Positions 13,677-25,300 of a stretch of 64,000 nt of DNA are shown in pieces. Location: assembly GCA_023105745.1 (NCBI GenBank), contig JALGQZ010000004.1:34118437-34182436 (forward strand). Direction: 5' to 3'. The notes beneath the pieces are model-generated. The model was not told where the DNA came from, did not search any database, and worked only from the letters and a program-made list of their open reading frames with translations. A program made the translations under genes and the position numbers. The number at the start of each line of letters is the position of its first letter. The first letter of the stretch is position 1. This DNA is from Austropuccinia psidii. Taxonomy: Eukaryota > Basidiomycota > Pucciniomycetes > Pucciniales > Sphaerophragmiaceae.

Positions 13677-14147
13677 GGCTTTGAAAGAAAAACATAGTAT
13701 TGATTCATTTTGATATCATTACAATACTCATTTTTCATGATAATTAATTTTTATAAAGACATTCTTTTATCATCAATTGGGAAAAAGGTTTTTTTTCTAC
13801 ATATTATCATATTTATATTGATAATATACTTATTCATAGTTTTTTGTGGTTGATGAAAATCCCAGATCTTTTGATATCTTATAGCAATAAATTATGGTTT
13901 TGTGGCTATCTAGATACAATGATTAATTATACCTATCTCCAGAAATTCTCATATTTGGGTGCTCATAATACACAAACAAAATAGGCTGGTTTTTAGAGAA
14001 ACATAATTTCAGAATTCTTCATGTATTTTCATTTCAATAAATACTTACCTCAAGAGCTAAGAAGTGTTTGTGAATTTAAAAAGAAACAAAATTGTTATTT
14101 GAATCAAAAGCTAATTGGATCTTGATATTTCCCAAAAGTTGTAATTT
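13677..14147. other. AT-rich spacer between two LTRs
   Basis: Nothing recognisable lies between the family A solo LTR and the family C LTR. Confidence 0.5.
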
Positions 14148-15809
14148 TGTGAGCCTTGGAGATATTTCCAGATATCCAAAAGACCACAAAGAATAAAATA
14201 ATATACAATTATGAATAAAATAAATTTATTTATATTATCAAAACAAAAATAAAAAATATAAATAGAAATATATACACAAAAAATGAAAATTTAATTATAA
14301 TTCAAAACTAAAATTACATTGAATTTTAAATTTGTGAAAACACATTTTTGCTTGAAAAATCAAGTAAAAATGAATTTTCAACAAAAAGGCCAAAATTAAA
14401 ATATTTTTCGAAAAAATTTAAATAAAAATTATCATAAGTTTTTAGTATTTTCTGTACAAAAGTTGAAAATACTCAAAACCTTAATTCAATTCACACCACA
14501 TGTGGTGTTAACCATTAATTTTTGTGTTAAAATTGAGGTGTTGTGTGCAGTTTAGAAGTTATGAGGAATTGAAGTATTTTCAATTGAAATGTCAAAATGT
14601 GCGTGTGTATTACATAAGTGAGCTTTGATTTACATATGAGGTGTCAATTATTGCAGTTGTGTACTGTAAAAACTCAATTGAGTTACATATGTAAATTATA
14701 AGTATAATACATGATGAGGAATTAAAGAAAAATTAAATTGGAAAGATTGATTCTGAGGGGGAAAGGAATATTGGCTCCAAGGGGGAGCCAGATCCCCAAA
14801 ATCCTTGCTGACAGGCATGAGATGTCAAAATCCATGCAAATGTTCATCACTTTTGGCCTGGAATTGAGTCACAGGTTCTGTGTATCAATTGATGATGAGC
14901 TTTTGATACCAACCAGGGCAGTTTTAACTGTTTCCAAAAGGGTAAAAATACCCTTAAGATAAAAAAACATTGTAAAAACAATTTTTAACTGGTTTTTATG
15001 TCTTTTACACACATTGTGATGTGTTTTGAAAGCTTAAAATCAGGTATTACTATGGCAATGGCTGATTTGAGGGTCCGAAATGGCTAAAATCAGCCCTTTT
15101 TTGGTCTGAACTAGGGTTCATTGATGCCATAATTGGCTTTTCTGTTGTTGAAGTGTTTTCAACAATAGAAAAGAGTAACTTTCACTTTTGGAGTAAGAGA
15201 ATTGGTGGCTATAAAAGAATGTCTTCTTTGCCCCATTTTTCTCTTCATGTTAGAATCTTTTCCTTTTATAACTAGTTTAATCACTGTTAAACCAATCAAT
15301 AAAAAATTCCAACCACCCTTTTGAAATCATTTCAAGCCTTTTAAACACATGAAAAAATAATTATAATCATTGTTTGTAACTCCTATAATCAGTTTTACCC
15401 CTTGAACCATCCCATAAGTGAATGAAAGCATCTTTCATCACTGTTAACTTTGTCACATTGTTTCCAAATTCACTCTGGTCACTTTTGGGCTTTTTTTTTC
15501 TTGTTAATAATCTTTTTAAAGACTCTGTTCTCATATTAATTTCTTGCAGTTCTTTTCTCAATTAATTCTAATTGAAATTGCTCTTGAAGAAATTTCTCTT
15601 GTAGAGTATTTTTGGATAAATTTTTATTGTTGGTAAAACAATAAATATTTATAATATTATTTTTTTATATAAATAAAGCTAAAAGAAATAAAATTGACGT
15701 GTTTCCTCTTAAAAGTCCTATTTAATACTATTTTTAATAAATCTTTACCTTACAAACATTTTGAGGACAGGAAAAGTACTTTATTTTTAATCAAAGTTTC
15801 ATATCCACA
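14148..15809 (+). mobile_element. LTR, family C, plus-strand copy
   Basis: This is the inverted partner of 1363-3118. It starts TGTGAGCCTTGGAG and ends at about ATCCACA, with a TATAAAAG box at 15210-15217. Its first 35 bases resemble the start of family D LTRs (32810 and 40398), so C and D may share an ancestor. The flanks (AATTT and CCTTA) are not a duplication. The short frames at 14738-14962 (plus) and 15367-15561 (minus) fall inside this noncoding repeat and are rejected as genes. Confidence 0.7.
15210..15217 (+). promoter_or_regulatory. TATA box of family C LTR
   Basis: TATAAAAG is conserved in position in the inverted copy (minus strand, 1951-1959). This sets the transcriptional orientation of the family. 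Confidence 0.4.
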
Positions 15810-18075
15810 CCTTACAAATCTATTCTATCTATTATGTAAAGATTTAGTTTTTTGAAAAAATATATTGATTATTTAATATTTTTTCATCAGAAAACCAAAC
15901 TGCTATTTATTTCCCTCATCAAGAGTCATCAGCTTTTATGAATAGGCTGACCCAAGTTTCATTTTGATAGTTGTGCAAAATAAAATTAGCTTAATGTATT
16001 TCCCTATTTCATTAATAAGGCTTCCAAGTGTGAGACTCCTTTTTTTATCTTTCTTTACATATACCTGTATGCAACAAATTTATTTCTGTAATATTAAGCT
16101 TTGAATAGTATTCACCCCAGGAAATATATCATCAGAAGGGAATGATCTGAGTTAGTATGGTACAAAAATCAATAAGACTTAATAAGTCTTTTTTATAACA
16201 ATTTTATTTCAATAATTTTAGTTTTCACATATAAAGTCATTCCTTATTGAATCTTTTATTTATCTTTCATTCTCTCCAAAAGTTTTCATTATTTTGTTAG
16301 CTTTTCCTCAACTAAATTTCTGTTGAAGACTAAAAAACAAACCCTTTTATCTCATAATTATTATACTATTGATATTTTACAAGCTTTCTCCTATTTTCAC
16401 TGACCCATTTCCAAACATATTTCTTCTAGTTAAGTAGATAATAGATCTCAAGAATGGGTTCTATATTAACCATTTAAGAGAAATTTTTTTTCCTTTTGTA
16501 TTTTTTTCAAAATGAAATATTTGTTTCTTGAATTTTAAATTCTCAACAAACTTAGAATAAAAATAAAGAAAAGGTAAAATAAAATCAATCAAGTATTTTG
16601 AATTTTATGGAAGAGTATATTACTGGTTCCACAAGCATTCTTTCTAGAATCTGAAAAAAATTATTTGATTGGAGAAATCAAAGCCTTTGCAAGCACACCC
16701 TTTCTTTTGAAATGAAAATAATTGCTCAAAATAATTATCTGTTAAAAACCTTCAAGATGTTCTTAGATGTTGAATATTGAATTTTACTCTCTAAATATTT
16801 ATTAGAAAACTATTTCCATTTAGAATATTGAATATTCTATATAGATAGAGGATCCAAAATTCAAAATTTTCCTTTTTCTCAAGAGAAGATTCCCAACATA
16901 ATCTTCAAGGATGATCATTTTACTTTATTAATGGCTCTTTTAATAGCACCAGCTCAAAATAATCCATGGATATCACTAGTTATTTTGTGTATCAAATAAA
17001 TTTCAATCCTACTTCCCTAGTTCTAGAGAAACAAGAAAGTTATATTTCTCATATTATAAGCTAAACTGATTCTTTTTCTACATATTTCTCTATTTGATTG
17101 AAAAGGGTTTATAATTACCTGCAATCAAAGTACCAAAAAACCGATGATTTCCATTGTAGCTACTAATTCATCAGTAAGAAATTGAGTTGCTTAAGAAATA
17201 AGATGTTAAATCCTATGTTTCCATCCTTATCAAAATTAAATACATACATGGAACTCACTATCAATATTGAAGAATAAAATGGGCTAAGTCAGCTTTATAG
17301 TAGTTTAGAATCCTCCACACATTATCCAATTGACCAAAGGGCCATAATTACTATTTAAATACTTCATACCCTCTAGATAACCTATACCTTAAGTACTAAT
17401 TCATAATCTCATGTTTCTTTAATCTTCTCATACCTTAATCAAATCTGTCAGTAATTATATCAATTAATCAAAACCTTGAATTTTTTAAATTAAAAATGCA
17501 AGAAAATGAAAAATCAACACTCTCATTCCATTTTTACATACTTTTTACTTTTATTTCAAATAGAAATACAAGTGTATTTTACTAAACAGAATTACAAGAC
17601 CACTTTTTGTAGTGATCCAGCTTTGTAATCATATAAATTATTCAAAAATTAACATGTGAAAATGAAATCCATAATTTACACCCTTCAACACCTGGAAATG
17701 CATTATATCTTGATATTTTCCACATCATTCTCATCTTCCATAAAGTTTAGCCTGATAGCTCTTGAAGTTTATATACCTGTATAAGTACTATACCAGGGCT
17801 CTCAGAAGTACTCAAAATCACTAATATTTGCTAGTACATCCCTTTTACAAATTTTATCACTTATTCTTCACTGTTATCATTGCGTCGCACTCATATTCAT
17901 AGCTCTATAGCTTCATGGTTGGAGCTATACAATAGAGTCAGCCTGGAAGCAATGAATATTTTCCTTTAAGGGAATTGAAGTAGGCAATATGGAGAATGTT
18001 TTTTTTTGGAAGTAGTGTCCTGGATACTGTTGTTTGAAATTTAAAGAGACCCCAAAATCAAATTTCATTGTAACT
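15810..18075. other. AT-rich region, no recognisable gene
   Basis: The only item seen is the second copy of the dispersed repeat at about 17770-17870. Confidence 0.4.
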
Positions 18076-18363
18076 CTAATTTTTCATTTCAATTAGGGGG
18101 TATAAAATATGAGAAATAAAAAGTTGAAAATATTGAATTTGTTTCATCAAATACTGCATATAATTTCTGGGATTTTTCAAATCCCACACACCCACAGGAG
18201 TTTTATTGCAACCATCCAAAATAACATGTTTTTTGGGAAAAAACACGAGTTTTAGGAACCTCAAATCCCAGCTGCATCTTTCAAAATTCCTTATTAAGTC
18301 TTTTTGAAACCTTTCCAAGTGCCTTTTTTGCATTTTTAGTTCTTTACTTGAATAATACCACAT
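18076..18363 (-). other. Unidentified 95-codon reading frame
   Basis: The frame is open and starts with ATG. Its composition is more protein-like than its neighbours: charged and aromatic residues are mixed, with the stretch KHVILDGCNKTPVGVWDL. I do not recognise the family. No promoter or partner is visible. It may be a fragment of a decayed gene or element. Confidence 0.25.
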
Positions 18364-19037
18364 TAATAGTACAAATTTGTATCTATAGCTTAATTAAAAT
18401 CATTATCAAATCCTTCAGCAAGTCTTTTTTAACCTAGTTCATTATTCCAATCTACTTCCCAAGAAAATCTTCCAAAATTTCATTATTTCAAGGAAAAACT
18501 GAATTTTACTATCTAGATGTGATTTTCTCCCATTCTCTTTCTTATTTCTGACTTAAAATAGAAAATTCTCATCATATATGTATGCAAATATCTCACAGGC
18601 CGCAAGAAACCCATCCAAAAGGCTATATAGATACTGCAGCAGATTTGGTCATGTTTTCAAGAAAAAATCACAGACCACTATGCTTTACTAGTCACAAACA
18701 CTTCCAGAAATTTTTGTTTATGATTAAAAATGACAAAGCCCTTTACAATGAATAACAATAAAAACAGAGAGATATGCTTATAAAATTGGCCTTTGCCTTA
18801 TACCACTTAGACTCAAATGGAAATGTTTCAGTATTAAAAAACTTAGGCATGATTTTTGGGGTGTGACAAGATATGTATTTGCTTTAGCAATGGAAGTCTC
18901 ATAGATTTGTCTTTAAATGTAAGTTTTTTTGGCTCTCTTGGGTTTTTATAAGCTGACTCAAAGTACCTTTCAAATATTCAATTTCCATTCAATTAGTGTG
19001 TCACATGGAAAATAATTTTGTTTCACTTAATTTTGGA

Positions 19038-19399
19038 TGTCCTGCTTCACTGAACTACTTGAGTACATATTGGAATATGAAAGTTCCAAAAACCCCTCAA
19101 TATTTTCATGAGGGATTGGCACCTTCTTGATGGCTCAAAGTATTCAAGCTCAAAATAAATTTTAACATGTTACAATGGTTCTTCATGAAATTTGGAATAA
19201 AATCAAAACTTTGACCTATTATTGTTCAGATCAAGAGCATTTTTTTGAACATGCAATTGAGCTTTTGAAAGGAAAGTGGTCATCCTTAAGGGAAATGGGT
19301 AATAAAGTTAAAAAATCAAAATTAGGTGAATTTATTTGTGAATTTGGTGCTAATATGTGTGATCTTAAACATCCTTTTAATCAGTTTTATATCCACTGA
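19038..19399 (+). pseudogene. PIF/Harbinger-type DDE transposase fossil, C-terminal part
   Basis: Two frames join into a pattern typical of the DDE endonuclease of Harbinger transposons. The first frame (19038 to about 19130) reads FGCPASLN, then PQYFHEG, matching the region that ends before the second catalytic Asp. A stop then occurs where the usual ADSAY motif would be. The second frame (19175-19399, 74 codons) has FFEHAIELLKGKWSSLRE. This is the conserved E-H-x3-x-LKG(R/K)(W/F)xSLR block with the third catalytic acid (Glu, codon 19247-19249). A frameshift and the missing second Asp make it inactive. The family is recognised from motif order. Confidence 0.6.
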
Positions 19400-20860
19400 A
19401 ATTATAGAATTTATTGAATATGTATGATGAAAAGTACCACCTGGACATGCCTGAGGGAATCAAGCCATAAGATAAAGTATTTCTGAATAATAGATAAGAT
19501 ATAGGTTTAGAGTATAATTTATAAAGCCTTGAAATAAATTATGAGAAATAAATATTACATCGTAGCTCTGGAGAAAAGGTTTTTCTATCTGCATGAAGGT
19601 CCCTTACACTTACTGAATTAGCATAGTTCAGTTGGTTTAAGGGACTTTCATGTGAGATCAAAGAGATTACTCCCAGATTAACATAGCTATTCTATTGAAA
19701 TTAACTCATATGAATAAATTTATATCATTGTTTCAACATGGAATATTACTTCAAGCATTGGTTAATTATTCAAGCTATACTTATTATCTAAGTGGGCTAG
19801 TTTTTAAGGTAGAAGCTCTTGATCATTTATTTAGAATCAAGTAAAGAAATACTTAAATGAATTTCTCATAATTATTTACAGATTTATCATTTTATTAATT
19901 CATTTAAATTTTTCTTTAATTTCTGTGAAAAACTTTACAATCAATCTTGTGTGGTGTCAAATTCTGTTTTTTTCCTAATATTTAAAACTTACTTTTGGTC
20001 TGAAAAAAAGAAGCCAAAATGGGTGATTTGAGAATGATTAATACATTCTTGGGGAGCGTTTCAGTTTCATTAAGTATTGAGAATTCTTTCCAAGTTATCT
20101 CAATTATATATTCCTTTTCATAAAAATCCCAATTGAATTTGACATGAGGAAATTACAAACCATGACCAGAGAGCTGGAATATTTCCGCAATCAGTTGATG
20201 GGGTTTTTTCATTAATAAAAGAGAGAATACCATAAGTCTAAGTTTTGAGGAACTTTTTATACACGAGGCTTGCTATGAAATACATCAAAATTAATAATTA
20301 AATTTATCATCTTAGTTTTGTGATTGCCATCCAACTTGACCAAGATTTGGTAATTTACCTTTGATTATATCTTCCTTTTTTATAAGTAAATTATTGGTGA
20401 AATACTTCATTATTGAATGGATGAATTCATCAAAATGGTGAGTTTTGACCCATTATTGATTATATTAATTAATAGAATTTTGATTCAAAAGTTTTTTCCT
20501 TACATACACTCTTGCAGACTTTCGGGAATAAGGACCCTGACAAAATCGAAAAGCAATAATAATCTCTCCTAGCATATCCTCATGCTTCTAAATGTTCTGT
20601 CACAATGGATTTCTATGATTTAATATTATATTTTTTGAAGGGTTCATTGATTTCATTTATTTGATATATAATGATCGGGGCATAGGATTTTTCATATTTA
20701 TTAATGATTAAATATCAATTCGGAAGCATTTTCTTTGCAGGGATTCTGATCCAGGTGGAATTGGGTCCCTTATTTTTGGCTTATGAAAAACATGGAAACA
20801 TTTATTACCTTGTTCAAGGTTGATATAATTCTTATCAATTCAAAAAAGCCGTTTTCTTTT
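19400..20860. other. AT-rich region, no recognisable gene
   Basis: No frame with a family signature is visible on either strand. Confidence 0.4.
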
Positions 20861-20869
20861 GGTTCTGGT

Positions 20870-21365
20870 GCAAAATGGAGGTTTGGAATGCAATTATTGA
20901 CACATATCATCCATCAATATTTATGATGATTAGGTTGAGTACCAAAATTCATCATAAAATTAAATTTTAAGGAGGTTTCAATAAATTGGTGATGAAAAGA
21001 ATCCCTATTATCAAATGGTTGTGTCCCAAAATTCAAATATTTAAGAGATTCTGTTTAAGAAGGAGTTTTCTGAAAATTAGGGATGATGAACTGTATTTCA
21101 TGGATGGAAAGATTATTACTAACTTGAATTACAATTCCAAATGAAATAATACCTCCTCAAAGAAAGAACCAGAAAAAATGATAAACATGGTCAGCTTCAT
21201 ATGCATGGTCATTATGAGAAACAAAGAGATAAAAAAATGATTATTTAGGATTATATGATTAAAAAGGATATAAATTAAGAATCCAATTCTTCAATTGATG
21301 ATTGTCCGTTTTGAAAAAATGAATTGAAAGTGATTTTTTGAATAAGTGTAATTAGCTCAATTGAA
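20870..21365 (+). pseudogene. Possible retroelement pol fossil (integrase N-terminal region)
   Basis: Broken frames read FLKIRDDELYFMDGKI near 21070-21120, then KHGQLHMHGHYEKQRDKK near 21185-21235, then DCPF near 21300. The order (a strand pair with a 'D-G-x-L' type turn, His residues, then a Cys-containing segment) resembles the His-His-Cys-Cys zinc domain that precedes Ty3-type integrases. There are several stops and one Cys is missing. The resemblance is loose and could be chance. Confidence 0.25.
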
Positions 21366-22621
21366 ATGAAAATGTACATACAGCATAGAGTAATATTTTT
21401 TAAAAAAAAATTTAATGGACTAGAAATAAATTTGTCAATTTTTCAGCAATTGGTGTAAAATAAATTTTCAATGAATGAGAAACCATTTTCTACCTAATTT
21501 GAAGGTTTGGCACAATGTGGTATTCCATATCACTTTATGACCAGTCTCAAACTCACAGCCACTCACAATAGCTCAAGAAGCTTACACAATGATGGACTTG
21601 AACTCAAATTTACCACCAAAGCTATGTTTACACCTAAGATTAACCCCCAACACAAGACACCATACCAAATACACATTGATTATCATTTATTACAGCTTAT
21701 GAGCTCACTAAAAGAGCTATATGTAACATAAAAAATTACCTATAACAATCAATTACAAAATTCATTATCCAAATTTTGAAATTCACACACCCTCACCAAC
21801 CTTGAATTGAATTTAAAAGTCAACAATTAAGCTCACTTACAGAAATCCAAAGAAAAATTAATTTATTAAATTAAGTTGAACAGTGAGCCTCCGCACAGCA
21901 TCTTCCAACTTCCGAAGGCACAACCACTTTGACATTACATGAAAAATCACAAGATGCAAGAAAAACCTTCTATGAAGCTCAACCTCCTTTCAAGGAATGG
22001 AGAATTTTCAATTTTTGTGTAAATATTTTTGTAACTTAAACAGCATTCACAGGCCTGTATGAGACTGGAAGAAAATTTAGAAATATTACCGGAATCTGTT
22101 CTCAGAAAAAAATGAATCAAGAAAAAAAACAATATCTTATGGAGAAAAAATACTTAGTTATTACATGAAGAATGTCCTTGAGCGATTGAGAAGTTTATTT
22201 TATCTGTTTGACAGATTTTCTATGGTTATTCATCAGCTGTGGCTGATCAATGTATGCAAATTAGATTTTAAAATGAACTAAATTAATTGAAGATACTTCT
22301 TAAAGATATAATAACCATTTTTTCAAATGATTTCTGATACCTCCAAATACTGAGTAATTGCATAATATCTTGAAATAAAATGAAAGCTAGGGCTTCCCTG
22401 GTTGAAAAGTATCTATAGATGGTATGAAACGCAACTTTAAAATATCCGCATTGTAGCTGGCTTGTAAGTTTTGGTGAAAGTAACAAGTTTCAAAATGTTT
22501 TAAGGAAGTTTCTTCAAGAAACTTGTGTTTATGGCATGCCTTTTTTGGTACTCCAGGGGCCTTAAATGAGACGAATGTAATAAATCAAAGTCCAATATTT
22601 GAATTTTTGATATCATGTAAG
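21366..22621. other. AT-rich region with a short segment also found near 49.15 kb
   Basis: ATGTGGTATTCCATA near 21515 recurs near 49147 (ATGTGGTATTCCATACC), followed in both places by a similar ACCAGTCTCAA / GCCAGTTTCAA segment. The 74-codon frame at 21507-21731 covers it but shows no family motif. This is probably a dispersed repeat. Confidence 0.35.
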
Positions 22622-24052
22622 TGTCAGGGTGAGTCTATATAATAGCTAGGAAAATTTCAATAAAAAGCTACTATTCCTAGTGTGATGTGGTAACAGTGGT
22701 GATGAGTATACTGAGGATCTTGGATGCACTAATATAAGATCTTTTACTTTAAATATTAATACAATAATCATATCTTAACTATATATGATTGATTCTGGGT
22801 CACTACTTATGGATAAAAGTTCTTCTATGTAGGAATACTAAATATAAGATTATGGAGGTATTTTCCAGTGAGTAAAGACCTGATTTTATCTCTTCTGGGG
22901 CTTTGAATTGCTGGTAAGCTTTCCACACGTCTTGATAGTGAAGATTATCACTCTGGAGGCTGAATTTTGGGTCTATACCAGCAATTCTGATGTCAGTATA
23001 GTCATAATTGTGGATTTAGGACCAAAAATGATCATTATTAATCAATACATAATGAAATTTTTCTTCACACGCCATATCAGAAATTTTATTACACAACAAG
23101 GGTGTTAAGATTACTAATATTAGTCAACCTGGGCCAGTATAAGCCTTAATAAACTATTATTTTAAGTATAAAGACAGTAGTGGTTGGTACAGGTTCTTTA
23201 CATACCAGTATTAGCCAAAATACTTCCAACCCAGATATCCCAGCCAGCTTTTGAAAGATCAAGAATCCAAGAGCACATAATTTAAGGGCTTTATGATCTC
23301 TTCAATTTGGTATCTTTCATGTTTACCCTTCTCAAAAAATAGAAAAAGCTATGAGGGTTCTAATTTTTTTGATGTATTTTTTTCATTGGTATGTGGCTTC
23401 AAAAACTTCCAAGCCATACATTTATTATATTTTAGAAGATATCTGTATTCTGAAGATAAAAAAAAGGCATTTATTAGCTCTACATTTTGGTATCATTTAA
23501 AATGTGGCTGTCTTAATATATGGCAAAGATACAGGGGTTACTCTATATTTCTATTTGCAGAAATCCTGTATTTTTAGTGATAGACTTTTGAAAAATGTCC
23601 CTCTGGAAATTTTTGATATAAAGAGCTCCAATCTATTTCAAATTAAATCCCTCATTCAGAGCTTTAATTCTTACAAATTTTTTAGAGTTTTGTATGAGTC
23701 CTATTGGATGTTTACGGGGTTTTAATGGTATTTCCTGAAGTAAGCGCTCCACAGGAAAATGGATAGTACCATTGGATAGATTCCATTGAGAGCTTTAAGA
23801 AAAGGGTTTTTTTATGGTTTCATCAAACATGCATAGGGCGGATGAGAGGTGAAAATAAGGGGCTTCAATTATTTTGTCTTATCTTCAAGTTGTTTCTTCA
23901 CCTATTTTGATAACTTTGGTATTTTTATATTTGGTTATTGTGCCTCTTTGTATTTATACCAGTATTGGATATGTTTGTCCAAAACATTCTATACCATGAC
24001 TTATTGTATTTGGATCTCTGGGTGGTTCTCTGTTTGGAGTCACAGGCTTACA
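22622..24052 (-). mobile_element. LTR, family A, diverged minus-strand copy
   Basis: The start TGTCAGGGTGAGTCTATA, the end GGAGTCACAGGCTTACA and the internal block ACCATTGGATAGATTCC (compare ACCATTGGATAGCCCTGA at 13359) align it with 12258-13676. It is much more diverged and AT-richer than the solo LTR at 12.3 kb. The flanks GTAAG and GAAAA are not a clear duplication. The overlapping short frames at 22908-24136 are artefacts of the repeat. Confidence 0.65.
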
Positions 24053-24318
24053 GAAAATTTATTTAGGAATAGTTTTCAGCTAATATCTAAAATCTTTGGG
24101 TTACATATCAGGGGCACATGGTGGATATTACTATAAATGATAAAAAGTATATTTCTTCATATTACCTAGTTGATGGAGTTTATCCATCATAGCTTTATTT
24201 GTCAAACCTATCTCTTAACCCCAGTATTTTAAATTCAAAAATGTCAATCGAGTTCAAGAGAGTTTCAGGAAATACAATAAAAGGGCCTTTGTGTTTTTGA
24301 AGGCTCAATGAGGAATAA

Positions 24319-24606
24319 TTGTCAAACCCTGTGGCTTTGATAGTGAAAGGGCGGCAAAAGGGCCATGAATTCATGTATCATACTCTAAAGATGATTATAG
24401 AGGATAATAAAGGCATCGATAAAAGCATCTTCTAGAAGAAAATTGATGATATTAATCTTAATGTTAATGAACAACATCATGATCCTCTGTTCAAGGATAT
24501 TTCTGAAAGTCAAAAGTGGTTTTCCCTGCTAGAGGAGGAAATTTCAAATTATCAACTTGAAAATTATTTGACCAAAAATCTATTTAGAAATCTGGAGGAT
24601 CAATAA
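24319..24606 (+). pseudogene. Unidentified protein-coding fossil with one internal stop
   Basis: Reading from 24319, the frame is open to 24606 except for a TAG at 24433-24435. The product looks like real protein: GHEFMYHTLKMIIEDNKG before the stop, and HHDPLFKDISESQKWFSLL then EEEISNYQLENYLTKNLF after it, rich in acidic, amphipathic sequence. It is too long and balanced for its AT-rich surroundings to be dismissed. I do not recognise the family. It sits between a family A LTR and the family B tail, so it could be part of an element or a broken host gene. Confidence 0.4.
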
Positions 24607-24889
24607 AAGCAGTTGTTCTATCTTATTAGATTTTTCTCAGTTTCCATGCTGTATATACTTAACAATATTGTAATGTAACTAATTTTTCTCAATCTAAATT
24701 CTCCAAATTTTGAATAATAGTTTCTTGATGTATTCCTATATACTACGAAGTAGAGAATATTGAAAAACCCCTTACAAATCTACATTACGATATAAGACCT
24801 TACACTTATATTATATCATATCATTCAAATACTAAATAAATATCTCTTTTATGTTAAATAATACCTTAGCCTTACATTATGAAGTATTG

Positions 24890-25300
24890 TATTTTTATTT
24901 AATATATTCAATTATTATTCAAAGCTTTTTAGTATTTTATAAAATATACATAAAATTATATAAAGACTACCCTTTTACTTTATATTGGTTCTATTATAGT
25001 AAACAAACCTTTTAACCTCTCGAAGTAATACCCTTATATCAACTTCTTTTCTTATTTGAAAATTATGTTTTATATTTTTTACCTTATATTTTACTTGTAT
25101 GATTATTTATTAAGTCTGATAGAGACTACCAAAATGTCTTCCCTAGCTCAAAAATACATGTTTTTGAAAAGTTATTGTGAGCTCTATAGGAATAATTTTT
25201 AATATATTCTGGGGGAAGCTAATATAACTTAGCACCCTTGGTTATAGGACTATTTAATCCATTAAAAACAATTTTACCTGTTATTTCTCCCTCAAGAACC
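24890..25300 (+). mobile_element. Family B LTR tail and following leader
   Basis: AAGTCTGATAGAGACT at 25109 matches GACTGATAGAGACTGC near 5278. GGGGGAAGCTAATATAAC then TTAGCACCC near 25210-25240 matches GGGGCAGCTAATACACC then TTAGCACCC at 5383-5408. Only the 3' part is recognisable and the left limit is uncertain. Confidence 0.45.
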
